Origin: Alphaproteobacteria bacterium
Lineage (GTDB): Bacteria > Pseudomonadota > Alphaproteobacteria > Micavibrionales > CSBR16-224
Assembly (NCBI GenBank): GCA_021775895.1
Contig: JAJFGX010000051.1
Location: 1-38,726, forward strand
Direction: 5' to 3'
DNA: 38,726 bases
Of this stretch, positions 27,574 through 37,343 are shown one piece after another. The position numbers were made by a program, and so were the translations under genes. Under the pieces are notes generated by a model. It ran no database searches and had not been told where the DNA came from. It saw only the letters and a list, made by a program, of their open reading frames with translations. Every line of letters starts with the position of its first letter. Position 1 is the stretch's first letter.

Positions 27574-29496
27574 CTACCTTAACAAGAAATTTTCAGCAAT
27601 AGGTGAAATAACTATAAATTCCTGTGATAATTTTGATAGCGTCCATAGATTATAAATTCCTTGTAGCTCCGTTGGAATATTTACAGATATTGGTGAAATT
27701 GATGCAGACCCTTCCGTCAACAACTGTATCATAAGCTCAAGAGTTGATTTCTTAGCTGGATAATAAACTAAAGGAACATCATCTTCTTTTTCAAAGCCTG
27801 ATAGCTCTCTGGCATATGCAAGAGCCATTTCAATGCCACCAAGACTGTCAACAAGTCCAATTTCTTTTGCCTGCTTACCTGTCCAAACACGACCTTGGGC
27901 AACCTTTTCGACCTCCTCTAAAGTCATTTCACGACCCTCGGCAACTATCTTAATGAAATTATCATATATATTATCTAGCATTGCCTCAAAACGTTCATTT
28001 GATGTTTCAGAAAACACAGAGTTCATTGACCACATATCGGCATTATCACCTAGAGTAATAGCCTCCCATTTAACACCTAATTTCTTCCATAATTTGTCGA
28101 GAACAACTTTACCTGCAAATACACCTATAGAACCAGTTAATGTTCCAGGCTCTGCGATTATATGGTCAGCATTAACCACCGCCCAATATCCGCCAGATGC
28201 CGCCGTTCCACCCATGGAAACAACAACTTTCTTACCCTTTTCTTGAGCTGAAACGACTGCATGCCTTAAAGTTTCCGCAGCCCCCGGTGATCCACCTGGA
28301 CTATCTATACGAAATACAATTACAGAGACATCATCATTTTTTGCAGCAGCATTAAAAGCTGAAGATATTTTATCAGCAAATAATGTTTTTTCGCCCATTC
28401 CAGCAATTGGAGCTACAAGTGATGATGAACTCTTTTTATGCGGCACAATCATACCAGAGCCATAAATCAGAGCAACTTTACCTTTGCCTTCGCGTGCAGT
28501 TTCAGTGTCTTTTTTATGCCAGAGCTGTGTGAAGAAGCCAACCATTCCATCTTCTGTATTCTCTGTTTTCACGCCAAAACCATAACCTAAAAGATCTATA
28601 GTTTCTATATCTTCGCCAGATTTTTCTTTTGCAGAAGCAATAAAATTATCATAGTAATCAAGCTTATCAATTAATTTATTATCAAGTGACTCCTGCCCCA
28701 TATAAGGTGCGCCATTGATTAACTCTTTAACATGTTCAGGCTTAAGGCCTCGGCCTTCTGCTACACCTGAAATTATTTGTGAGGATAAATCATCAATAAT
28801 AGAAGTCATCATTTCTTTATGTGGCAGGCTCATACTTGTTCTAGTAATACTCTCCATCGCACTTTTGTACTTACCACGGTGATCAAAATTAGCAGTTACC
28901 CCCAGTGTTTCCATTAGACCACTTAAAAATGGTGTTTCACTATGCATGCCAGTTATCCCAACCATGCCCATAGGCTGCATCCATATTTCATCAAATGCTG
29001 ATGATAAATAATAAGTTTTCATTCCACCAGATAAACCACCAATATCATCTGCAAAAACCATGGCAAATTTTCCATACTCACGGAACCTGTGTACTGCATC
29101 TCTAAGCTCTTGTATTTGTGCAAGATTATAATTGCTACTTTCAATATCCAAGGCTAAGCCCTTAACTCTAGGGTCTTTTTTTGCAATATCCATCGCCTCT
29201 GCAATTTCATGTAGAGTGGTCGGTGGACGCATAAGAGGCCCTTTAAATGAAAATTTCTTTGTTGTTTCAAATAGATTAGATTTTAGTTTATAAACTAATA
29301 AAATATTATCAGGCAGAGCTGGTGGCTGATAATTCATCATACGTATTAAAGTTATAGAAGTAAGCCCAGCAGAGATAAAGGCAGCAACACCAAGCACTGT
29401 AAAAAACCTAACAAAAAATGTTAAAATACGACCATAACCACGGTCTTCGTTTCGTCTTGATGGTTTGTATTTCATTTTTTTCTCTATTTCATTCAA
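27574..29496 (-). CDS. sppA: signal peptide peptidase SppA, 67K type (S49)
   Basis: Tandem S49 domains; N-domain RGKYKSAMES Lys, C-domain VFRIDSPGGSPGAAE...GTAASGGYWAV Ser. Confidence 0.95.
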   Translation of the reverse strand: MNEIEKKMKYKPSRRNEDRGYGRILTFFVRFFTVLGVAAFISAGLTSITLIRMMNYQPPALPDNILLVYKLKSNLFETTKKFSFKGPLMRPPTTLHEIAEAMDIAKKDPRVKGLALDIESSNYNLAQIQELRDAVHRFREYGKFAMVFADDIGGLSGGMKTYYLSSAFDEIWMQPMGMVGITGMHSETPFLSGLMETLGVTANFDHRGKYKSAMESITRTSMSLPHKEMMTSIIDDLSSQIISGVAEGRGLKPEHVKELINGAPYMGQESLDNKLIDKLDYYDNFIASAKEKSGEDIETIDLLGYGFGVKTENTEDGMVGFFTQLWHKKDTETAREGKGKVALIYGSGMIVPHKKSSSSLVAPIAGMGEKTLFADKISSAFNAAAKNDDVSVIVFRIDSPGGSPGAAETLRHAVVSAQEKGKKVVVSMGGTAASGGYWAVVNADHIIAEPGTLTGSIGVFAGKVVLDKLWKKLGVKWEAITLGDNADMWSMNSVFSETSNERFEAMLDNIYDNFIKIVAEGREMTLEEVEKVAQGRVWTGKQAKEIGLVDSLGGIEMALAYARELSGFEKEDDVPLVYYPAKKSTLELMIQLLTEGSASISPISVNIPTELQGIYNLWTLSKLSQEFIVISPIAENFLLR

Positions 29497-29663
29497 CTAA
29501 ATAATAACATTACTCTATCTTTTACTTTATAGATTGTGAAGCAAAATCCTAAATAGAATGTAAAGATTTGAAAAGAATGATACATGACATACTTGTTAAT
29601 ATGGCATAGCGATGCTACGGTATAAACTATACTATTTTACTTATTATTATAAATGAGGTTAAA

Positions 29664-30836
29664 ATGAAGCATGCAATACTTGATGCATTTGATTTATCTA
29701 ACTTAACCCATGTAGATCAAAATATTCTAAAGGAATTTGTAGATAAATTAAACAAACTACCTTACTCACCAGAGAGCGACAAACAAACTGTTGTGGCTCT
29801 AGGAACAGGTGGAACGATCGCAATGAAAAAAGATAAATCAGGAATGCTAGTACCTGACTTAAATTTCAAACGCATCATGCAATTTGCCACGCCTCATTTA
29901 CAAGATAGTTTTTCAATATTCGACCTTGATATTTTTTCAATTGATAGTTCACAGATGAATTATACACATATAAAAGATCTGGCTATTTGTATTAGCTATA
30001 TTTGGAAAAATATTCGTTGCCCCATTATAGGTTTTATGGTGTTGCATGGCACAGATACTATGACATATTCTTCAGCCGCAATTTCTCTTATGATGGGGCA
30101 AGGCTTGCCATTTTCTATTGTCTACACTGGTGCGCAAAAACCAATAGAGCAGCCATTAAGTGATGCTGGTACAAATTTACAAAATGCTCTCTATACCCTA
30201 GAATCCTTATATAAAAATGACATAGCTGAGGTCGTGGTTGTTATGGGAGATGTAGCCATATTAGGAACATCTTCTGAGAAGATTGACGATGCTCAAGTAA
30301 ATGCTTTTGATGCTCCGTTGCACAAATATATAGCAAGGTTTAATCGTCTGGATTATCCAGTTAAATTAGCTTCTTGGTTGCAACCGCAGAGAAAATTAGA
30401 TTTCAACCCTATAGTATGGAATACAAGGTTTTCACAAACTCTATTAGTAAAGTCGTACCTAGGATTATGTCCAGAAATGATTGCGAGACAAGTAAGTGAT
30501 GAGCAGGTTAAAGCTGTTATTCTTTACTCTTATGGCGGAAATACAATCTACGAAGAGATAATAAATCAAATAACCCCAATAGCTGAAGAAAAAAAATTAA
30601 ATATATTTGTTGTCAGTCCTGTCAATGTTCAAATAAAAGCAAATTATGCTTCTACATACCATATGATAGAAAATCGTGTTATGCCTTTATATATGACACT
30701 ATCTGCGGCTTTAGCTAAGATAGAAATCGCTATACGATTATTTCCCAATGATGTTAATAAGGTATCTGAGTTTATGATGGAAAACTACGTAGGTGAAATA
30801 CCAAATGATTGTTCTCGCTATATACCTGATCATTAA
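29664..30836 (+). CDS. asparaginase
   Basis: LGTGGTIAMKKDKSG and MVLHGTDTMTYSSAAISLM catalytic motifs, YTGAQKPIEQPLSDAGTNLQNAL. Confidence 0.93.
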   Translation: MKHAILDAFDLSNLTHVDQNILKEFVDKLNKLPYSPESDKQTVVALGTGGTIAMKKDKSGMLVPDLNFKRIMQFATPHLQDSFSIFDLDIFSIDSSQMNYTHIKDLAICISYIWKNIRCPIIGFMVLHGTDTMTYSSAAISLMMGQGLPFSIVYTGAQKPIEQPLSDAGTNLQNALYTLESLYKNDIAEVVVVMGDVAILGTSSEKIDDAQVNAFDAPLHKYIARFNRLDYPVKLASWLQPQRKLDFNPIVWNTRFSQTLLVKSYLGLCPEMIARQVSDEQVKAVILYSYGGNTIYEEIINQITPIAEEKKLNIFVVSPVNVQIKANYASTYHMIENRVMPLYMTLSAALAKIEIAIRLFPNDVNKVSEFMMENYVGEIPNDCSRYIPDH

Positions 30837-30865
30837 TATATTTGATCTATTATGATAGATATAAT

Positions 30866-31291
30866 TTAAGTGAGATAACCAATACACTGAAATGGCAACA
30901 TAATACTATTATGACGCATGGTATAATCTTGGGCTGTTTCCATTATTTTTAGCCCTTTCCACACGCCCCAATCCTCTGCTAGAACGGTCTCGTCTTCATC
31001 TAATAAACGCTGTAGAAGACTACCTGCTTTGGTTATTTGCTCTATTGTTTGCCCGATAATAACTTCCTTCATAACAGCTAGGACGGCACGAGTTAAAATA
31101 CAAGCCTCAACCGCATAACCAAAGTCTAAGATTTTATTGTTTTCTTTATCTATTTTAAGTTCTATAGTCACTTTACTACCGCAAACAGGACTGTAAGCTT
31201 CTTTAGTAAAGTCTGGGTTATCAAGGAATTTAGGCTCTAACACATTAGCTGCTAAGTTCAAAAACTCTGAGCTATATAAATCCTCTTCCAT
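30866..31291 (-). CDS. iron-sulfur cluster assembly scaffold (IscU/NifU-like N-domain)
   Basis: SPVCGSKVTIELKIDKENNKILDFGYAVEACILTRAVLAVMKEVIIG resembles NifU/IscU scaffold. Confidence 0.8.
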   Translation of the reverse strand: MEEDLYSSEFLNLAANVLEPKFLDNPDFTKEAYSPVCGSKVTIELKIDKENNKILDFGYAVEACILTRAVLAVMKEVIIGQTIEQITKAGSLLQRLLDEDETVLAEDWGVWKGLKIMETAQDYTMRHNSIMLPFQCIGYLT

Positions 31292-31298
31292 CTGGTAA

Positions 31299-31499
31299 CT
31301 ACGCTACTTTATTTTCAAGATATGGCTTGGTATTTTTACGGTTTTTCTTAGTAAACAAGCAATCGCAATAACCACAAATAACTTCATCAGTCCCATCAAA
31401 ACTATAATAAACTCTTGGGTGACCTAATGCTCCCTTACCACCATCACAAGCTATGCTAGCAACGCTTTTATCAACCTTATATATTTCAAGATGATCCAT
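31299..31499 (-). CDS. zinc-finger domain protein (NDUFS6/DUF-type)
   Basis: [34 protein letters not shown] matches the C..GHPRVYL...C.YC pattern. Confidence 0.85.
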   Translation of the reverse strand: MDHLEIYKVDKSVASIACDGGKGALGHPRVYYSFDGTDEVICGYCDCLFTKKNRKNTKPYLENKVA

Positions 31500-31508
31500 A
31501 TTTAATCC

Positions 31509-32915
31509 TTATGCTTTTGTAACAACCGCACCACCTGCGGTATCTTTTAAAACGTAACCTTTATCTGATATAGCATCACGCAAACGATCAGATTCTGACC
31601 AATTTTTATCGTCTCTAGCCTTATCACGAGCCAGAACTAAACTTAAAATCTCGGCTGGAATTTCTTCTTTATTTTTCTCCATATCAGCAAAATCAAAACC
31701 AAGTACTATATCGAACTCTTCGATTAAAGCATATTTTTCAGCATCTGAAATCTCTGTATCAGAGATAACAGCGTGTAATTCTGCCAAGCCTCTGGCTGTA
31801 TTTAAATCGCTACATACAGCCTCCATAAACTGCTTTTGATGCTCTACAGCTTTATCAGATAATACAACATTACTATCAGCATGCTCACGTAAATCTAAAA
31901 TATGTTGAGTGACTTTATTCAAAGCCCTCTCCGCTGCCTCTAATGAATCATACGAAAACTTTAACGGATTACGATAATGGCTTGTTAGCAACAAATAGCG
32001 ATAAGCTAATGGGTTATAGCCTTTCTCTTCCAAAGCATCAATTGTCAAAACATCACCTTTTGACTTACTCATTTTAATATCTTTGTCCAAGCTTAAAAAC
32101 TCACAATGTAGCCATGTATTTACAAATGGCTTTTCACCGCTTGCACACTCACTTTGGGCAATTTCATTCGTATGATGAACCTGAATATGATCTATACCGC
32201 CCGTATGAATATCTATTTGATCACCAAGATATTTCGATGCCATAGCTGAACATTCAATATGCCAACCTGGAAAGCCCCTACCCCACGGACTATCCCATTC
32301 CATATCACGCAACTCATCTTTAGGCGAAAACTTCCACAAGGCAAAATCTGTTTTATTCTTTTTGCCAATATCATCTACTCTAGCACCAGACTGCAAGCCC
32401 TCAATGTCCAATTTTGCCATAGATCCATAATCATCAAATTTACTTGTATCAAAGTAAACGCCATCTTCTATCACATAAATATAGCCACCTTCTTCAAGCT
32501 TTTTTATCATGTCTATTTGTTCAACTGTATGGTCAGTTGCTTTGCAAACAATATGTGGACGCTTTACATGTATTTTAGAAGAATGAGAAAAAAATGCCTC
32601 AGTGTATTTCTCTGCAACACCCCATGCATCTAATCCCTCACGTTTTTTTCCAACTTCCATTTTATCTTCGCCATCATCAGCATCGCTAACTAAATGTCCA
32701 ACATCCGTTATATTCATTACATGTTTAACATCATAGCCAGCAACCTCACAGACACGGCGTAAAATATCCGCAAATACATACGCACGCATATTACCTATAT
32801 GTGCGTAAGCATAAACGGTTGGGCCACAGGAATAGATTCCTATTTTTCCAGCCTCGATAGGTCTGAATAATTCTTTCTGACGAGTCAATGTATTGTAGAA
32901 ATAAAGTGCCTGCAC
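31509..32915 (-). CDS. cysS: cysteinyl-tRNA synthetase
   Basis: YSCGPTVYAYAHIGNMR, GWHIECSAMASKYLGDQIDIHTGGIDHIQVHHTNEIAQSE, KMSKSKGDVLT. Confidence 0.98.
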   Translation of the reverse strand: MQALYFYNTLTRQKELFRPIEAGKIGIYSCGPTVYAYAHIGNMRAYVFADILRRVCEVAGYDVKHVMNITDVGHLVSDADDGEDKMEVGKKREGLDAWGVAEKYTEAFFSHSSKIHVKRPHIVCKATDHTVEQIDMIKKLEEGGYIYVIEDGVYFDTSKFDDYGSMAKLDIEGLQSGARVDDIGKKNKTDFALWKFSPKDELRDMEWDSPWGRGFPGWHIECSAMASKYLGDQIDIHTGGIDHIQVHHTNEIAQSECASGEKPFVNTWLHCEFLSLDKDIKMSKSKGDVLTIDALEEKGYNPLAYRYLLLTSHYRNPLKFSYDSLEAAERALNKVTQHILDLREHADSNVVLSDKAVEHQKQFMEAVCSDLNTARGLAELHAVISDTEISDAEKYALIEEFDIVLGFDFADMEKNKEEIPAEILSLVLARDKARDDKNWSESDRLRDAISDKGYVLKDTAGGAVVTKA

Positions 32916-32951
32916 TTAAATAGACCTCTGTTTTTTTTTATTAGAATAAAA

Positions 32952-33254
32952 CTATTCTGTTTCTGATAGCTTACGCCTTGATGACCATATTAAAGCTGGA
33001 CGTTTAGGGCCAACAATCCAAACACGGAAAGCTCTTATAGCTGAGCTAAAAGTAAGTCCCTTACGCTCCAATATCCAAAACAATGCTTGTACTATAATAA
33101 ATAGCATAAAAGTCCAACGTCTTGGCATAAAAAGCACTAAAAGAATAAACCCACCTGCTCTTGCATCAAAACGCCAGAAACGAGGTGTTTTCTGACTGTT
33201 TCTCCAGTGCCAACCAACATTAACGTATTCTTCTTCATTCTTTTCTTTTGCCAT
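32952..33254 (-). CDS. icmT: IcmT/TraK family T4BSS protein
   Basis: HWRNSQKTPRFWRFDARAGGFILLVLFMPRRWTFMLFIIVQALFWILERKGLTFSSAIRAFRVWIVGPKRPALIWSSRR matches IcmT pattern. Confidence 0.92.
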   Translation of the reverse strand: MAKEKNEEEYVNVGWHWRNSQKTPRFWRFDARAGGFILLVLFMPRRWTFMLFIIVQALFWILERKGLTFSSAIRAFRVWIVGPKRPALIWSSRRKLSETE

Positions 33255-33315
33255 ACCCTAATCCCTCTGAAACAAGCTAAACTGTTATTGCTCTTTACAG
33301 CCTAATTGAAAAATA

Positions 33316-34527
33316 TTAAGAAACACTTTCTTCTTCTCTCTTTTTTTCCTCTTCCTCAACTTTTTTCATAGCTCCAGCACTCTGTATATATGTTAGATAA
33401 TGCCTACGATCTATCAATCCAGCATCATAGCCATTTTGAGCCGATTTTTCCATGCTCTGACCATGTTCTTCTACCATAGACATTAATGTAGTAGACCAAC
33501 TTTCAAATGGAAGACTAAGTAATTCCTCACGAATTTCTTCAGTGAACTCCATCCACTCCCTAAGACCAAGTCTACCACCACCAATTTTGGGAACTAAGGT
33601 TTGCGTCACAATCAAACGTAATGTTTCCATTAAGGAATAAGCACGTTCCACACGCTCTGATGGCTCAAATGTAGAAATCATACGGCGAACAGTTGCTGCA
33701 ACACCTGTTGTATGCACTGTTGCATATACGGTGTGACCAGTTTGCCCAGCCTCAATTGCTGCTGAAATTGTTTCACGATCACGAGCCTCACCAACCAGAA
33801 TAACCTCTGGTTTTCTACGCAATGCATTTCTAACACCAGCAGCAAAACTAGGTAAATGGCGAGGTACTTCCGACTGCCCAATTAAACTACGTTTACTGTA
33901 AATAGTATCATACGTAAATTCAATCGGAGCTTCATAGGTTAACATTTTTCCGCAACCATGTGGCCGTTCCATAATCATTCGATTCCCCGCTGCCAATAGA
34001 GTACTTTTACCACTACCAGTAGGTCCTGTGATTAGTACCAGTCCTTGACGAGGATTCCAACAATCTCTAATTTCTTGCTCAATGTCCAATTGATCCATCG
34101 TTGGCGGTTCTTTAGGTAAAATACGCATAGTAACCTGAACACCATCACGACCTTCAGCTAAAATTGCTGTCATGTTCACACGAAAACGAGAACGATTCCA
34201 ACGATCAACCATAATCTCATAGGATAAATCAATATCTGCACCACCAGCAAGAATAGCATTAGCTTCAACGCCATATAAACGTGCAACTATTGCATTCATA
34301 TCAGAACTATCTAAAGGACGAAATGTTGCAGGATACAAAACCCCGTGAATTTCATTATAAACAGGTCGCCCTGTCTGAAAAGTAACATCACTTGAGTCAC
34401 TTTCTATGCACCAAAGTAAAAATGGGTCGATATGCTGCTCTTGAAAACGCTCTGGCTCATCAGGCCATGTTTTCTTTACATCATCTTTGCCTTTTTTAAG
34501 TAAACTTACCGGTCTGCGGGTTGCCAT
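33316..34527 (-). CDS. dotB: DotB/TraJ secretion ATPase
   Basis: SDVTFQTGRPV, Walker A VLITGPTGSGKSTLLAAG, RRKPEVILVGEARDRETISAAIEAGQTGHTVYATVHTTG. Confidence 0.96.
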   Translation of the reverse strand: MATRRPVSLLKKGKDDVKKTWPDEPERFQEQHIDPFLLWCIESDSSDVTFQTGRPVYNEIHGVLYPATFRPLDSSDMNAIVARLYGVEANAILAGGADIDLSYEIMVDRWNRSRFRVNMTAILAEGRDGVQVTMRILPKEPPTMDQLDIEQEIRDCWNPRQGLVLITGPTGSGKSTLLAAGNRMIMERPHGCGKMLTYEAPIEFTYDTIYSKRSLIGQSEVPRHLPSFAAGVRNALRRKPEVILVGEARDRETISAAIEAGQTGHTVYATVHTTGVAATVRRMISTFEPSERVERAYSLMETLRLIVTQTLVPKIGGGRLGLREWMEFTEEIREELLSLPFESWSTTLMSMVEEHGQSMEKSAQNGYDAGLIDRRHYLTYIQSAGAMKKVEEEEKKREEESVS

Positions 34528-35351
34528 TCTTCAAAACCTGTTCTGAATTGAGATGGACCTGTAATACGAACAGCACGATCACCCACACGCATTTCATCTC
34601 CACCACCTGTTATACCTCTGTCTTCATAAAGTGCGTATGGTTCAGAAACCATATTCTGAGCAAGAAGCGTACGATAACGAATCATACCATTGAAATCAGC
34701 ATTTAAAAGCTCAAGGTTACTTTCAAAAGTTTGATCTGCCTGAATTATCCCCGCATTCCAGCCTTTTTCAAAAGCCTCGTCCCATGCATTTTTTTCTTCT
34801 AAATTAACTGGCCATAGAATTTTTGGTGGAAGCTGTATATCAAAACTCAAAGCAGGCTGTAAATATTGATGCCAATCCCTAGGAGCTGTAACAATTTTTG
34901 CCTCTTTAATTATATTATAAGTACGATCAGAAACCGCAGCTTCAATACCGCCTTGCTGAATAACCAAAGTATTTTGAGCTTCCGAAATAATAGGTGGCTC
35001 AATCAAAAGACCAGATGGCGCACGAATTAAAAGCCTACGAAAATCAAAAACTCTGCTTAGAGCAAAACCATATCCATCAAGGCTTTCTTTAATCTCATAA
35101 CTTCTAAAAGAAAGACCGCCCCTAGCCCCATATGACATTGCAGCCTCTTCTTGAGCCTCTTTCCTTATATCTAGTGAAATACCCTCATTTACTGCGCCAT
35201 CAATACCAAAACTTTCTTCCTTATCAATTTGTGGAGTAGTCGCACGTAGTTCACGCATATTCAAAGGTACAGTGTCAGTTGTGGCAAAAACTGCTTGTGC
35301 TGGCGAGAAAATAACGGCAACAGCAATAAATAGATACTTAAGCAATTTCAT
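34506..35351 (-). CDS. dotC: DotC/TraI family T4BSS protein
   Basis: MSYGARGGLSFRSYEIKESLDGYGFALSRVFDFRRLLI..GLLIEPPIISEAQNTLVIQQGGIEAAVSDRTYNI...APRDWHQYL; sits between dotD and dotB. Confidence 0.93.
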   Translation of the reverse strand: MKLLKYLFIAVAVIFSPAQAVFATTDTVPLNMRELRATTPQIDKEESFGIDGAVNEGISLDIRKEAQEEAAMSYGARGGLSFRSYEIKESLDGYGFALSRVFDFRRLLIRAPSGLLIEPPIISEAQNTLVIQQGGIEAAVSDRTYNIIKEAKIVTAPRDWHQYLQPALSFDIQLPPKILWPVNLEEKNAWDEAFEKGWNAGIIQADQTFESNLELLNADFNGMIRYRTLLAQNMVSEPYALYEDRGITGGGDEMRVGDRAVRITGPSQFRTGFEEWQPADR

Positions 35352-35855
35352 TTACAGATCCCCACCATGAATAGAATTATAACTAACTTCTATTAATTCT
35401 TGTTCTGCATTGACTACAATATCAGCTCTTCTACCGCTTTGCAGACCAATATCTCGTAGAATATCAATAACTGTTTTTTCAACCGCTGTAATATTAACAA
35501 TCACAGGCACTGGAGGTTCCATACCAATAATATTAAATTTATATCCGGCACGATCGGCTAGCTTCTTTGCAATTGGTGCAACAGAGCCTGACCATTCAAC
35601 TGATAAAGTACGCATTAACTCCCGTGGAGCATTTTCTATAGGCGATACGTTAGCAAGTGGATTTTGTCTTTGTTCAACAGCTGCTAAAACTTGCAAGGCA
35701 GCTGATGCTCTATCAACAGCAGAGCTTAAGCGTAAAGAAACTGGGTCAGGTTCAACAACCATTTGCCTTCCAGCATGTTTTGACTGTGTACAACCAGTAA
35801 CGGACAGAGCCAGAACCATAATTGTTATAGTAAAAAGGGAATTTGTTTTTTTCAT
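35352..35855 (-). CDS. dotD: DotD/TraH family T4BSS lipoprotein
   Basis: Lipobox VTGC; secretin-N-like PLANVSPIENAPRELMRTLSVEWSGSVAPIAKKLADRAGYKFNIIG; adjacent to dotC. Confidence 0.92.
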   Translation of the reverse strand: MKKTNSLFTITIMVLALSVTGCTQSKHAGRQMVVEPDPVSLRLSSAVDRASAALQVLAAVEQRQNPLANVSPIENAPRELMRTLSVEWSGSVAPIAKKLADRAGYKFNIIGMEPPVPVIVNITAVEKTVIDILRDIGLQSGRRADIVVNAEQELIEVSYNSIHGGDL

Positions 35856-35932
35856 TGTTTACTCCGTACCTCTAAGTTATACCCATTATTTTAGCTAAAA
35901 AACATCATACTAACAAGAACATATTTTAATAA

Positions 35933-36355
35933 TTATCTCAAGCTGTTTCGACTTTTTAACAACCCTCTTTTATGCATCTCCATAAAAACTTTCTTACGGT
36001 ATCTACCACCAATGCTAGGTGTCTTGGAATGATAATGCGCTATACCCTTATATAAACTACCAGATTCATTGGTTTTTTGCCTTAATATCCATGCTGATAC
36101 AGCAACATTAATACAGCCATCATCACGCACCCATTTTTTAGCTGTAGTTTTAGAAACACGCCAATGTTTTGCCAGCTCTGGTATCCAAATAGTATTAATC
36201 TGCATTGGCCCTAGATCGTAGCTTTTATTAGTATTTTTAACCTGCTGACCAACTTTACCACCCTCAACATGCATGATACCCACCAATACCGCAGGCGGCA
36301 CAGAATAAGTCTGAGCTGCTAAAAAAATACAAGTTGCTAATGCACTGCCAATCAT
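35933..36355 (-). CDS. SLT-family lytic transglycosylase, T4SS-associated
   Basis: VPPAVLVGIMHVEGGKVGQQVKNTNKSYDLGPMQINTIWIPELAKHW, AWILRQ, YHS..; directly upstream of dotD. Confidence 0.88.
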   Translation of the reverse strand: MIGSALATCIFLAAQTYSVPPAVLVGIMHVEGGKVGQQVKNTNKSYDLGPMQINTIWIPELAKHWRVSKTTAKKWVRDDGCINVAVSAWILRQKTNESGSLYKGIAHYHSKTPSIGGRYRKKVFMEMHKRGLLKSRNSLR

Positions 36356-36379
36356 ATCTACCTTATTTTAAACTTTCTA

Positions 36380-37297
36380 CTAATTCATAATTTCAGATAA
36401 TAAAAGCAATGTATTGTCTGGTCGACCAGCAATTACTTTTATTTTCTTAGCTGTTGTCGAGTAATAAACTGTAAATGGAGCCGAAGGCAACTGCCAATCT
36501 GACCATAACTGACTATTAGAATCAATCTTAGCATAAGATTCCTTAGTAGCTAACTTAGATGATAATACATCTTTGTCACCTGCAACATATTTCTTCCAAG
36601 CATCTGCAGGTTTTTCCACAGATAATAACGCAGCCCCAGCCTCACGGTTTATATCAACTTTACCGAAAGGAATTAATCTTATTTGAATACTACCATTTTC
36701 AATTGCAGGACTAACATCATTCCAATAATCTTGACAATGTTCACATGCCAAATTCATAAATATATATATGTAAGGTGCGTTAGAATCCCCTATAGAAATC
36801 CAATTGGAGTTCTCAGCTGCTGCATAAAATAGCTCTGATTTACTTTTTTCATTCTTGTTGGTCTTTTTTATTTTATCTGATTTCTGCGTAACAGATGGCC
36901 TCACAGCTTTATTTTTAGGCTTTTCCACAACCGCTGTTGTAGGCTTAGGCTTAATTGATGGAGCGACACCAGATGATACCTTACGCTCTTCCATCATCTT
37001 ACCCTGCAATGTTTTTAACTGACCATTAGTTTCTATTTGTCCATCAGGGCCAAACTGTAAGCCAAACACAATACCACCTTCTGTAGTTGTGTAAGCGTAT
37101 TGAACTATGTCACCGCCTTCTAAAACCCAGCCGTCCATACCATAGCTTTTGCCCAAGTAATAAAGGTTTAGATTTTTTTCATCTATCATTTGCTGTAATA
37201 ACACGTGACGCTCCGGTTCTGTGCTTTGAGCAAAAGAAGATGCACTATATGCAACAAGGAAAATAACAGTTACGCAAATTTGTATAAAATATTTCAT
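36380..37297 (-). CDS. DsbC/DsbG-like thioredoxin-fold protein, exported
   Basis: Signal peptide; DSNAPYIYIFMNLACEHCQDYWNDV with CxxC (CEHC); SAPFTVYYS near the cis-Pro position. Confidence 0.82.
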   Translation of the reverse strand: MKYFIQICVTVIFLVAYSASSFAQSTEPERHVLLQQMIDEKNLNLYYLGKSYGMDGWVLEGGDIVQYAYTTTEGGIVFGLQFGPDGQIETNGQLKTLQGKMMEERKVSSGVAPSIKPKPTTAVVEKPKNKAVRPSVTQKSDKIKKTNKNEKSKSELFYAAAENSNWISIGDSNAPYIYIFMNLACEHCQDYWNDVSPAIENGSIQIRLIPFGKVDINREAGAALLSVEKPADAWKKYVAGDKDVLSSKLATKESYAKIDSNSQLWSDWQLPSAPFTVYYSTTAKKIKVIAGRPDNTLLLLSEIMN

Positions 37298-37343
37298 GAG
37301 AATCCTAACTAACTACAAGCACTATATATCATAAATCCCAACT

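Noticed and set aside
27833-28246. + strand ORF of 137 aa
   Set aside because: Antisense shadow of sppA
35410-35898. + strand ORF of 162 aa
   Set aside because: Antisense shadow of dotD
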